DNA of 64,000 nt from Enchytraeus crypticus. Its lineage: Eukaryota > Annelida > Clitellata > Enchytraeida > Enchytraeidae. Location of the stretch: assembly GCA_905160935.1 (NCBI GenBank), contig CAJHZI010000592.1:145001-209000 (forward strand), read 5' to 3'. The notes beneath the pieces are model-generated. The model made no database searches and had not been told where the DNA came from. It saw only the letters and a list, made by a program, of their open reading frames with translations. Shown one piece after another: positions 20,701-30,722 of this stretch. Each line of letters opens with the position of its first letter. Position 1 is the first letter of the stretch. The translations under genes and the position numbers were made by a program.

Positions 20701-21405
20701 GGTGGAAGTGCTGCCATACGAGTGTTTTCTGCTGTGGACACTGTTGAGTGGGGCGATGGTATGACGGCGCTGCTCGGATGTAACTAGATGACGATGATGA
20801 TGATGTTGGTGACGTTGTGTTGAAGGTTGATAAGATTTCCTTCGATCGTTTTCATTTACCTGAGCACGAGTAGACTGAAGTAGTTTTCCTATGAGTTCAT
20901 CGTCGTCGTCTTCATCTTCATCGTCATCTTCACCTAGTATGGCGACCTCTAGCGCTTTCTCCACAGAACTTATCTCGTGTTCTATTCGACTCAGTTCCTC
21001 CACAACATAATCTCTCAGCGCTCTATCGTCACAAGCTCCTCCCATTCTTCTGTCATCTGACGTCTTTACGCCACGCCCATCTTCATTCTCATTGGACAGA
21101 CTCCGTCTAAGCTCCGCCTCGTCCAACTCAGGCCACGCCTCAAACCGCCCCGATCCCGGCGGTAATCTCTTATCTACGCAAGTTCTGCTGACGTCATCCG
21201 AGCATGTTTTGATGACGTCACGGTTTCGTGTGATACTAATGACGGAGCCTATTTGTGTGACGGTACGACCGGCAGCCATAGAGAGGAGGCATGCCATGTT
21301 CTGCTCTCGCTGTGCCCTGGCTCGTCTGTGCAGGCCCAGTGCTACCCTGTAGATACCAGCGTACAGGCAGAACATCGCTACCACTGTTATCCAGAAATAC
21401 CCCAC
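17692..21405 (-). CDS. Receptor exon 3: TM5, giant intracellular loop 3, TM6, TM7
   Basis: Acceptor CTGTTTCAG|GTGGGG at 21405; stop TAG at 17692-17694; 1,237 codons. TM5 is [20 protein letters not shown]. The loop spans about residues 250-1360 (21327-17995) and is built from low-complexity repeats: [8 protein letters not shown]-type units, RNDKEI units, a DGNTAS-type unit and ADSG units, with acidic DEDDDD and poly-His/Ala runs. TM6 and TM7 occupy the last 100 residues, with a short tail [11 protein letters not shown]. Confidence 0.9.
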   Translation of the reverse strand: [1237 protein letters not shown]

Positions 21406-24400
21406 CTGAAACAGTTGATAACAACAACAACCACTGTTATCCAGAAATACCCCACCTGAAACAGTTGATAACAACAACAACCACAGAGCTACCACTGTTA
21501 TCTAGAAATACCCCACCTGAAACAGTTGATAACAACAACAGCCACAGAGCTACCACTGTTATCCAGAAATACCCCACCTGAAACAGCTGACAACAACAAC
21601 AACCACAGAGCTACCACTGTTATCTAGAAATACCCCTGAAACAGTTGACAACTACTGCAGAGCTACCACTGTTATCTAGAAATACCCCTGAAACAGTTGA
21701 CGACAACTACTGCGGAGCTACCACTGTTATCTAGAAATACCCCTGAAACAGTTATATTACACATATAATAGCTATTAGTCATGTAATAGATATTAGTCAT
21801 GTAATAGATATTACACATGCAATAGCTATTACACGTGTAATAGATATTGCACATACATGTATTATATCTATTAGGCATGTAATAGATATTACACATGTAA
21901 TAAATATTTCGCATGTAATATCTATTACACATGTAATGCTGGATGGCGGTGTTGATATCTAACCTGTAGGATGCAGGTAAACACGGCGTAGTCCATATAC
22001 TGCACGTAGCACTTCCCATCAGGCACTGTTCGGCGACCCTCGAAGTGCTGCCAGCCGAAGATGGACATGAAGAAGACGGTGGAGGGAATGATCCATGTGG
22101 CCGCCACGAGACAAAGGACTCGCCCTTCTGTCCGCCACTTCCGGTAGCGAGCTGGGAGCTTCACGGAGCAGAACCTGGAAAAATATCCATCGGACTTTAT
22201 CGGTGCCTTATTAGAAATTGATTATTTATTATTAGACTTTATTTGTGTTTTAATCAGAACTTCTGTGAAGGAGCGTTAGATGTTTGGTTATATTGGCGGC
22301 ACTTGTTAGGTATTTAGTTTTACCGCAGAGCAGCTGATATGAGGTTCAAATCCTGTGCTCTCCTGTGTCTTATGTCCTGTCAAGCTACGAAACGTAATCA
22401 CATAATCACGCACAGTAGAGCTTGATATAAGTGAAGAATTAACCACATAATCACGCACAGTAGAGCTTGATATAAGTGAAGAATTAGCCACATAATCACG
22501 CAGAGTAGAACTTGATATAAGTGAAGATTTAACCACATAATCACGCATAGTAGAGCTTGATATAAGTAAAGATTTAACCACATAATTACGCATAGTAGAG
22601 CTTGATATAAGTGAAGATTTAACCACATAATCACGCATAGTAGAGCTTGATATAAGTGAAGATTTAACCACATAATCACGCATAGTAGAGCTTGATATAA
22701 GTGAAGATTTAACCACATAATCACGCATAGTAGAGCTTGATATAAGTGAAGATTTAACCACATAATCACGCATAGTATGGCCTGATACGAGTGAAGATTT
22801 AAATCTAATTTTCTTTGACTGAAGACGATACTGATAACGATGAGATATAAGAATAAAAAACAAGAACTGCAGGATGAAGAGCTTAACGAATGAATTTAAA
22901 GACTCGCTCGACCAGTGATCTATCAGATAATTAAATCTTTCAGGATTTCCAATCAGATGCTGGTTGTCCACTACTCTACATAGAGTAACCTAGGCTAGAA
23001 CCTCTATAGCACAAATACTTCGCTATGTATTTAACCTGTTTGCAGTCTTTAGTGGGGCTTATGACTAACGAACACCTGTATTTTAACTTATAAAGAAAAA
23101 AATTCTGAGAGACGATAATAAGCATGTTGCAATCGCTAACATTTGAATTGACTTAAAGACTGCATGAATGTATGACTGCCTTACTGTATGACTGCATGAC
23201 TGTATGCTTGCATGACTGTTTGACTGTATGACTCTATGTCTGCTTGGCTATGACTATATGACTGCATGAATACATGACCCTATTTTGACTGTTTGACTGT
23301 ATTGCTGCATGACTGCATGACTCTATGTCTGCTTGACTAGGACTCTCTATGTCTGCTTGACTAGGACTATATGGCTGCATGACTGTTTAACTGTATGACT
23401 GCATGACTGCACTACTCTATGTCTGCTTGACTATAACTATATGACTGTATGACTGTGTGACTGTATGACTGCATGACTGCATGACTGCATGACTACATGA
23501 TTGTATGACTGTTTGACTGTTTGACTGTATGGCTGCATAACTGTTTTACGGTATGACTGCATGACTTCATGACTCTATGTCTGCTTGAATATGACTATAT
23601 GACTGTATGACTGTTTAACTGTATGACTGCATGACTGCTTAACTGTATGACTGTATGATGGTATGACTGTATGACTGTATGACTGCATGACTGTTTAACT
23701 GTATGACTGTATGACTGCATGACTGTTTGACTGTGTAACTGTATGACTGTATGATTGTATGACTGTATGACTGCATGACTGTTTAACTGTATGACTGTAT
23801 GATTGTATGACTGTATGACTGCATGACTGTATGACTGTATGACTGTTTGACTGTTTGACTGTTTCAGCCTTTGATATGGTTTCGTTATACTACAATAATA
23901 AATACTCAACTCGTTAATCGATAGATAGATTGCACCCACCTGTCAGCTGTAATACAGAACACGGTGTAGATGTAAATAGTTTGCACCCACCTGTACACCC
24001 TGTAGATGTAAATAGATTGCACCCACCTGCACACCCTGTAGATATAAATAGATTGCACCCACCTATCAGCTGTGATACAGAACACGGTGTAGATGGAGCA
24101 CAGACAGGCTGTATAATCTATCGACAGCCAGAGATCGCACATCGTTTCTCCCAGCAGCCAGTGCTCTCCTGACAGTAGGTAGATTGTATAGAGCGGCATG
24201 GAGGTGGAGCCTATGAGCAGATCGCTGAAGGCCAGGGAACATATGAAGTAGTTGGACGGCTGACGGATGGAGCGCTCGAAGAAGAAGGACAAGATGACGA
24301 CGAGATTGCCAGTGATGGTCACTAGGCTGATGATGGAGGCGAGAGTGGAGAAGAGCGCGATGTGCCAGACAGGGAACTGGATGAAGGTTATCTGAGGGGA

Positions 24401-24520
24401 AGTGGAAGAGGGATAAGGGGTGGTGGTGTTGTGGAAGAGATGGGGAGAGATGGGGTGGATGCAGGGGTGGGTGGAGGACGTACAGTCAGGCAGGTGAACG
24501 CTGTAGTTGTGAACAGTCAT
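17692..24520 (-). CDS. Muscarinic acetylcholine receptor-like GPCR, complete three-exon gene
   Basis: Class A amine receptor in the plasma membrane. Exons on the minus strand: 24520-24063, 22174-21964, 21405-17692; phases join to 1460 residues. Landmarks: N-glycosylation motifs NYS and NTT in the N-terminus, N72 in TM1, D100 in TM2, C128 and C208 for the extracellular disulfide, D135 as the amine-binding aspartate in WLSIDYTA, DRF (152-154) in place of DRY, W180 in TM4, CWIP (1379-1382) in TM6, and [20 protein letters not shown] in TM7. The TM6 phrase [14 protein letters not shown] and the TM7 phrase are characteristic of invertebrate muscarinic receptors. The third intracellular loop is about 1,100 residues against roughly 150-400 in most relatives. 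Positions that are Tyr-Asn in M1-M5 TM6 are Trp-His here, so classical muscarinic pharmacology may not apply. Confidence 0.9.
19060..19150 (-). repeat. 18-bp coding repeat in receptor loop 3 (ADSG units)
   Basis: GTGCCGCTATCAGCTACT-type units encode repeats of the form [10 protein letters not shown] on the minus strand. Unit length is a multiple of three, so the frame is kept. Confidence 0.8.
19330..19580 (-). repeat. About 39-bp coding repeat in receptor loop 3 (DGNTAS units)
   Basis: Six to seven diverged units ending in DGNTAS or a close variant, with HRQ/HRK before them. In frame on the minus strand. Confidence 0.85.
20000..20150 (-). repeat. 18-bp coding repeat in receptor loop 3 (RNDKEI units)
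   Basis: Repeats of CGTTCCTGATTTCGTTAT on the plus strand give [12 protein letters not shown] on the minus strand, about seven copies. Strongly charged, probably helical or disordered. Confidence 0.9.
20315..20475 (-). repeat. 24-bp coding repeat in receptor loop 3 (KGPEMEMG units)
   Basis: Six near-identical units, CCATCTCTGGACCTTTTCCC on the plus strand, encode KGPEMEMG and variants. Low divergence points to recent expansion. Confidence 0.9.
21406..21760 (-). repeat. 50-61-bp tandem repeat carrying the receptor exon 3 acceptor
   Basis: The unit copies CTGTTTCAG|GTGGGGTATT and the codons after it. Exact CAG|GTGGGG copies start at 21455, 21516 and 21577; shortened CAG|GGGTA copies at 21635, 21687 and 21742. 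Most upstream copies carry TAG a few codons in, so only the gene-proximal acceptor gives the full receptor. Confidence 0.93.
21761..21945. repeat. About 20-bp repeat filling the rest of receptor intron 2
   Basis: Units of TGTAATAGATATTACACA, themselves nearly palindromic. With the acceptor array they make up almost the whole 558-bp intron. Confidence 0.85.
21964..22174 (-). CDS. Receptor exon 2: intracellular loop 2 to extracellular loop 2
   Basis: Acceptor TTTTCCAG|GTTCTG, donor CTACAG|GTTAGA. It encodes FCSVKLPARYRKWRTEGRV (loop 2), TM4 with W180 and P183, and GKCYVQYMDYAVFTCILQ (extracellular loop 2, C208). Confidence 0.92.
22396..22800 (-). repeat. 45-bp minisatellite in receptor intron 1
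   Basis: Nine copies of a unit with ACCACATAATCACGCATAGT and AGAGCTTGATATAAGTGAAG. The long open frame across it is a by-product of the 45-base unit being divisible by three. Confidence 0.95.
22801..23155. other. Unique part of receptor intron 1
   Basis: No repeat family and no coding signal recognised between the two intron arrays. Confidence 0.5.
23158..23868 (+). repeat. ACTGTATG/ACTGCATG minisatellite in receptor intron 1
   Basis: About 700 bases of eight- to ten-base units TGACTGTATGACTGCATGAC with CTATGTCTGCTTG interruptions. Confidence 0.95.
23930..24085 (-). repeat. Tandem repeat carrying the receptor exon 1 donor, four in-phase copies
   Basis: On the minus strand the donor AG|GTGGGTGCAA follows exon ends at 24063, 24027, 23991 and 23940. 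Offsets are 36, 36 and 51 bases, all multiples of three, and the frame is open through all copies. The farthest copy is preceded by a near-exact copy (two differences in about 32 bases) of the exon end encoding IYTVFCITADR. Confidence 0.93.
24063..24520 (-). CDS. Receptor exon 1: N-terminus to TM3
   Basis: The ATG at 24520 starts a short glycosylatable N-terminus, then TM1 (about 52-78), TM2 (about 90-113) and TM3 with D135. Donor GATAG|GTGGGT splits the arginine codon of the DR motif. The first donor gives the canonical muscarinic spacing; three more in-phase donors follow. An upstream non-coding exon is possible. Confidence 0.9.
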
Positions 24521-24659
24521 GATCTGTACAATGGAATGTCATAAAACTAGAGATAAGTCTAATTTTATTCCCTGTCTTGTATATTGAATCAATATCATAT
24601 TTTATTTATACAATATAGGCCTACGTGTGTAGAAATATTTATATTCTAAACACCTGTAT

Positions 24660-24682
24660 TCAATTATATATATATATACATG

Positions 24683-24723
<41 letters not shown>

Positions 24724-24791
24724 AAATAGATACATATGTATATATATATACATGTATATATATATATATATACATGTATATACTATATATA

Positions 24792-24832
<41 letters not shown>

Positions 24833-25105
24833 CTATATATAAATATAATTATACGCGTATATATACATGTATATATATATATATATATATACATGTATAT
24901 ATATATATATATACATGTATATATGTATATATATATGTATATATATATGTAGTATATATATACATGTATATATATATATATAGTATATATATATATAGTA
25001 TATATATACATGTATATATATATATCTAGTATATATATATAGTATATATATATACATGTACATATATATATATATATATATATATAGTATATATATATAT
25101 ATACA

Positions 25106-25142
<37 letters not shown>

Positions 25143-25162
25143 TATATATATATATAGTATAT

Positions 25163-25194
<32 letters not shown>

Positions 25195-25255
25195 AGTATT
25201 TATATATATAGTATATATATATATATATAGTATATATATACATGTATATATGTAA
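24660..25255. repeat. (TA)n-rich minisatellite upstream of the receptor gene
   Basis: Nearly 600 bases of TA dinucleotides with periodic TACATGTA and TAGTA interruptions, starting about 140 bases before the receptor start codon. Tyr/Ile frames here are artefacts. Confidence 0.97.
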
Positions 25256-26159
25256 ACACGTATCTATACACGTGTGTAGACGGATGAGTCACGTACAGTG
25301 GGTCTCTAAGCATTATGATACTCATCAAAGTCTGATAACCAGAATCCATGATGACATCAGTTACTCTCAGCCTAAGCGCTGATGACATCCAAAACGTGAT
25401 TCTATACACACAAGCGCGTCTCTACAGAACAGCGCCACTGCTGTCACGTTAGGAATACGAGAGAACCGAATGGCATGACCGCAGAAGAGAAATCTGTGCT
25501 TTGGACAAGACAACTGAGACTGAGATTTTCGTTGGTGGAGAAGTTGACACGTGAATACGTGACAAAGAAATAGGAATAGAGTAAAAATGCACAGCTAACA
25601 GAAGTATAAATAATATGAATATAAAATATAGTAAATATAAAATATAATATAAAATATAGTGAGTATAAATATGATGTCAAATATAATAAATATAAAATAT
25701 AACATAAGAAATATAAATATACTGTAAAACACAATAAATATAAATATAATATAAAATATAATCAATATACAATACAAACACCAGCATAGCACAGTGTACA
25801 GTGAGTTACTGAGAGATCAACAAGTGATCGAGAGAGCAACACTTAGCGCAGGAATATGTACCTTGGACCTGTAGTGTTACGGAGATGTAGACAGATGGTA
25901 GAGAGGTTACGGTTAACTTGAGTCACGATCATACAATAGGTGAGCTGTGTAGGAATGTGTGCCTTGAACCAATCACGAGGTTGATTGATGATGAAGCAGT
26001 CAACAGATGACATCGAGCACTCTGGTGCGGCATATGAACTATGAGGGAGTCAGAGATCAAAGTCATCTGCTCTGTCTCTCTACAAGAGTCAGACAATGAT
26101 TAATGGAGTCAGCTAGATAGATCTGTCCTGAGAGAGAAAGAACGGAAAATATTCAGATA
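25256..26159. other. Intergenic DNA with an AT-rich ATATAAAATA block
   Basis: 25600-25775 is a degenerate AATATAAAATATAATA array. The rest is unique. GACATCGAGCACTCTGGTG near 26010 looks like a fragment of family A. No gene recognised. Confidence 0.55.
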
Positions 26160-26334
26160 TAAGCATTGCTTATATACAATTTATGTATGTATATATATAT
26201 ATGTACCTACAGTATATACAATGGTACATATGATACATATATATGTATATAAATGGTAGATATAAATATATACAATTTATGTATATATACATGTAGGTAT
26301 CATCTATATATTTATGTACACATACATGTATGTA

Positions 26335-26389
<55 letters not shown>

Positions 26390-26526
26390 TGTATATATAT
26401 AGTATATATATATACATATATACTGTATATATACATAGTATATTTCTATATACATGGTATATATATACATACATACTATATATATATATATATGCATGTA
26501 TATATATACATATATCTCTTTATATA

Positions 26527-26565
<39 letters not shown>

Positions 26566-26905
26566 CTACAGTATCTACAATGGTACATATGATACATATA
26601 CATGTATATAAGTGGTAGGTATAAATATATACAATTTATGTATATATATATACATGTAGGTACCATCTATATATTTATGTACACATATGTACCATATATA
26701 TATATATATATATATCTATATATATATACATGTATATATATATATACATGTATATATATACATGTATATATATATAGTATATATATATATACATAGTATA
26801 TATATACATATATACTATATATATACATGTATATATATATATATATCTTTATATATATATATATATATATATCTTTATATATACATGTATATATATATAA
26901 AGAGA
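26160..26905. repeat. (TA)n with embedded longer duplication
   Basis: TA arrays around a duplicated block: GTACCTACAGTATATACAAT with GGTACATATGATACATATA occurs at about 26201-26250 and again at about 26561-26610, each followed by a GGTAGATATAAATATATACA-type segment. Confidence 0.9.
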
Positions 26906-27044
26906 GAGAGAGAGAGAACAGAACCTGTAACCTCAACATCAGAGCCAAGTCTGCTGACCACCGCGCTTTATCTTACTAGTGACTCGTTAACTTGATAACG
27001 TAGAGTTTTTCAATTGTAACGATATTTATCACATAATATCACAT

Positions 27045-27450
27045 TACGATGTTTAACGCTATTTATCACATAGTATCGCATTGCGATGTGATTTCATGAG
27101 GCCACAACACATGCGATATTTAATACATAACATCACATTATGTTGTGATTTCATGAGGTCACAACATATCCGATATTTATCACATAATATCACATTACGA
27201 TGTGATTTCATGAGGCCATAAAACATACGATATTTATCACATAATATCGCATTACAATGTGATTTCATGAGGCCACAACACATGCGATATTTATTACATA
27301 ATATCACATTATGATGTGATTTCATGACGCCACAAAACATACGATATTTATCACATAATATCGCATTACAATGTGATTTCATAAGGCCACAACACATACG
27401 ATATTTATCACATAATATCACATTACGATGTGATTTCATGAGGCCACATT
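27045..27450. repeat. 57-bp minisatellite
   Basis: Seven copies of a unit with ATCACATAATATCGCATTAC and GATGTGATTTCATGAGGCCA. Each unit contains the inverted pair CACATAATATC / GATGTG. Confidence 0.95.
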
Positions 27451-27599
27451 GCCTGCTCATGATCGAAAGGAAATATCAGCCGATAAGTGAGTTAGAGAAA
27501 TTACAATAGAAGCAGTTCTTTGATTTCTCTCAGCTCAATATTCTCATAATTGTGTTACTGGTCACACGAGCATTCGTATAAACAGCCGAGAACCTAAGG

Positions 27600-28155
27600 G
27601 TGCCTTCTACTACAGGGGTGTCAAACGCTAGAGGGGTGCCAAACACTATAGGGGTGTCAAACACTAGGGTTCCAACCAATATAGAGGTGCCAATCACTAT
27701 AGGGTGCCAAACACTATAGGGTGTGAATCACTATGGGTGTCAAACACTATAGGGGTTCCAAACACTATAGGGTTGTCAATCACTATAGGGGTGTCAATCA
27801 CTATAGGGTGTCAATCACTATAAAGTGTCAAACACTATAGGGGTGCCAAACACTATAGGGTTGTCAATCACTATAGGGGTGTCAATCATTGGGGTGTCAA
27901 TCAATATAGGGGTGTCAATCAATATAGGGGTGTCAAACACTATAGGGTGTCAATCACTATAGGGGTGTCAATCACTAGGGTGTCAATCATTACAGGGTGT
28001 CAATTACTGAGGTGTCAATCAATATAGAGGTTTCAACCACTATAGAGATGCCCACCAATATAGGGGTGTGATACCAATAGGGGTGTCAATCACTACAGGG
28101 TGTCAATCGCTAGGGGTGTCAATCACTAGGGTGTCAATCACTAGGGTGTCAAGCC
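27600..28155. repeat. About 18-bp minisatellite
   Basis: Roughly thirty units of GGGGTGTCAATCACTATA and variants, length 15-19 bases. Confidence 0.95.
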
Positions 28156-28680
28156 AGCCTCTATGGGGTGAAGAAACGTGTGCATTTCTAAGTTTATATT
28201 TAAATTTTTAAAAATTAATTAAATCCGCGGATTCAAATTTTTCAATTCCATCACCAGGAATATGTGAAAACTTTTAGACACATTTTATTTCCTATCAAAG
28301 ACAGCACAAAGCTTATAGTTTAGCTCATGAGAAGCCCTACGGGATAATACATTTATTCTCATCAACTTTCTTCTTGCGCCGGAGGCAGAGGAGAAATATT
28401 GGAAATAGGAAGTTTTGTCGACTTTATGCTGACAGAAATTCGATAGAAAGTTTCTTGACTTCAGTTCTGACTACAAAGAATCAGTTGAGATGAGAAATCC
28501 TTGAAGCGTTCCCTTTTACTTGAGAATAGACCCACGGAAACTGCGTGTTACGAAAAACCTTACAAACGTAACTGCCGGATAAAACGTAACGGATAAAAAT
28601 GATCATGAAAACTTTACATGTACAACAGATATTAACCAGACTGGTCACTCTCATTGGATGTTTTGTGTTGTCTTGTTACA
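28156..28680. other. Unique intergenic DNA
   Basis: No gene or repeat recognised. Confidence 0.5.
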
Positions 28681-28687
28681 TAGTCTT

Positions 28688-28806
28688 AAAATAGAGATAC
28701 TCGACCGCGGATCAGTATGTGCGGGGTTCAAATCCTGGGCTCGCCCATCACTGACATCGCTTTCGAGTGAGTAAACTGACCTTAACCTTAGCTTTACCAG
28801 CTTTAC
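28688..28806 (+). mobile_element. SINE family 1 copy, 5'-truncated
   Basis: Begins within the head at GATACTCGACCGCGGATCAG; has the intact B-box GGGTTCAAATCCTGGG and tail CTTAGCTTTACCAGCTTTAC. Confidence 0.88.
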
Positions 28807-28893
28807 CTATTACTAGTAGTAAAAATAGTAAGTATTTGTAAAAAGATGTAAATAAATTTGCGATTGGATTCGATAGAATCTTATAAAAACGAC

Positions 28894-28939
28894 GTAGAAT
28901 ATAATTGTAGTATTATAAAATACTACAATTATATTCTAC
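28894..28939. repeat. Perfect 21-bp inverted repeat (hairpin)
   Basis: Arms 28894-28914 and 28919-28939 are exact reverse complements around the loop ATAA. No T run follows, so it is not an obvious terminator; it may be a tiny palindromic insertion. Confidence 0.9.
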
Positions 28940-28976
28940 TATAATAACACCAGGTATACAACCATATAAGGGTGTT

Positions 28977-29245
28977 TACTCAAAAACTAAATCATAACAC
29001 CCATATCCAGGAACCCAAACATAACACCCATATCCAGGCACCCAAACGTAACACCCATATCCAGGCACCCAAACATAACACCCATATCCAGGCACCCAAA
29101 CATAACACCCATATCCAGGCACCCAAACATAACACCCATATCCAGGAACCCAAACATAACACCCATATCCAGGCACCCAAACATAACACAAATATCTAGG
29201 CAACCAATCGAAACATTCATATCCAGGCACCCAATCTAACATCCA
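28977..29245 (+). repeat. 27-bp minisatellite
   Basis: Nine copies of AACACCCATATCCAGGCACC followed by CAAACAT, very uniform in the middle. Confidence 0.95.
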
Positions 29246-29261
29246 AAACCCAATGAGAGAA

Positions 29262-29695
29262 TTACATGTAGACAAACACCACAAAGACAAACAGACAAAC
29301 ACCACACATACAAGCAGACAAACTCCACACAGACAAACAGACAAACATCACACATACAAGCAGACAAACACCCCACAGACAAGCAGACAAACACCACTCA
29401 GACAAGCAGACAAACACCACACAGACTAGCAGACAAACACCACACAGACAAGCAGACAAACACCACACAGACAAGCAGACAAACACCACACAGACTAGCA
29501 GAAAAACACCATACAGACAAACAGACAAACACCATACAGACAAGCAGACAAACACCACACAGACAAACAGACAAACACCATACAGACAAGCAGACAAACA
29601 CCACACAGACAAGAAGACAAACACCATACAGACAAGCAGACAAACACCACACAGACAAGCAGACAAACACCATACAGACAAGCAGACAAACACTA
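29262..29695 (+). repeat. 23-bp minisatellite
   Basis: About eighteen copies of ACACCACACAGACAAGCAGA with CAA. The Cys/Val-rich minus-strand frames are artefacts of this array. Confidence 0.95.
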
Positions 29696-30195
29696 GTCGC
29701 AGTTCTCGTTATATTGATCAATAGCCAATCGGACCAAAAGATCGAACAACCCCCCGTGCTTCCCGCAAACCCCCCCCCCCCCCAAGGCTCCCCCCTACCA
29801 CAATAACCCAGCGAAACATCAGAATCAGGGACACCCCCCCCGGCATTGAATCGTTACGTCGTATTTATAGCTCTCTCTCGATGTCCATTGCGATTGTTAA
29901 CTTTTCTCTTGTCACATTAATCAATATCTGCTTCTTTACGTCCGTTTTGTTGCGGAAGGAGACATTGGGAGGACAGTGACGAGAGGAACTGTTTGAGCGT
30001 TCAAACAACTGATGCCTACATGAACGTGTTGTCATCACAGGAAAACATAAGAGTAACAGATATAGGTAAACTGTTTGTATCTCTTGTTAACTGGTTAATA
30101 TCTGCAGTGCAGATGATGTGTGTGGACAAAGATACATGTATATATAAAAATAATATATACATGTATACATGCATATACTGTATATATATATATAA

Positions 30196-30230
<35 letters not shown>

Positions 30231-30235
30231 TGCAC
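29696..30235. other. Intergenic DNA with poly-C and (TA)n
   Basis: A C13-like tract at 29768-29783 and a second C-rich patch near 29830; TA-rich sequence at 30130-30235. No gene recognised. Confidence 0.5.
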
Positions 30236-30237
30236 CA

Positions 30238-30434
30238 CGTTAAGCTCTCTACCACCAGGTACCCACCACATTTTTGCCCCACCTCGTAAAGCTCTCTACC
30301 ACCAGGTACAGCCACATTTCTGCCCCACCTCGTAAAGCTCTCTACCACCAGGTACCCACCACATTTCTGCCCCATCTCGCAAAGCTCTCTACCACCAGGT
30401 ACCCACCACATTTCTGCCCCACCTCGTAAAGTCC
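30238..30434 (+). repeat. 47-bp minisatellite
   Basis: Four copies of TAAAGCTCTCTACCACCAGG with TACCCACCACATTTCTGCCC. Confidence 0.93.
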
Positions 30435-30582
30435 TCTAGCGACTAATAGTTCCCAGGACTATAATCCTGCACACCGGATCGTAAAGCTCAACGACTCTTC
30501 TAATCCTGACCGGATGTCTCGTGGAATGACAAAGATCCGGATCTCAAGCTCTCCCTAATCTCATATCTCTAATGCCTCTAAC

Positions 30583-30722
30583 TGCTGGTCCAGTGGTTAG
30601 CGGACTGGAATACTAAACAGGCGGCTCCGTGTTCAACGCCTGAGGTACTCAGTGGAGTAAACTGGTGGATTGTTGTGTTAGAATATGAGATCATCGCTGG
30701 ACTAAAGCGCTCCCAGTGTACA
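30583..30722 (+). mobile_element. tRNA-derived SINE-like sequence
   Basis: GCTGGTCCAGTGGTTAGCGG looks like a tRNA D-arm/A-box region and GTGTTCAACGCC like a weak B-box, followed by non-tRNA sequence. No paired acceptor stem is seen, so it is not scored as a tRNA gene. Confidence 0.5.

Noticed and set aside
22306..22971. 221-codon minus-strand frame with a 15-residue repeat
   Set aside because: It is the 45-bp intron minisatellite read in one frame; a second frame over the same array is also open. It lies inside receptor intron 1.
24664..25243. Long Tyr/Ile open frames on both strands in TA-rich DNA (also at 26.2-26.9, 45.5-45.8 and 46.9 kb)
   Set aside because: They are translations of (TA)n, present on both strands and in several frames, with no start context, splice signals or homology.
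27045..28155. Regular direct repeats that might suggest a CRISPR array
   Set aside because: Units are contiguous or differ only by point changes, with no unique spacers, and the genome is eukaryotic.
28976..29721. Cys/Val/Leu-rich minus-strand frames that look like secreted repeats
   Set aside because: They are the 27-bp and 23-bp minisatellites translated; several frames are open at once.
29768..29783. Poly-C run as a functional motif
   Set aside because: Homopolymer with no paired structure or neighbouring signal; could also be a sequencing-length artefact.
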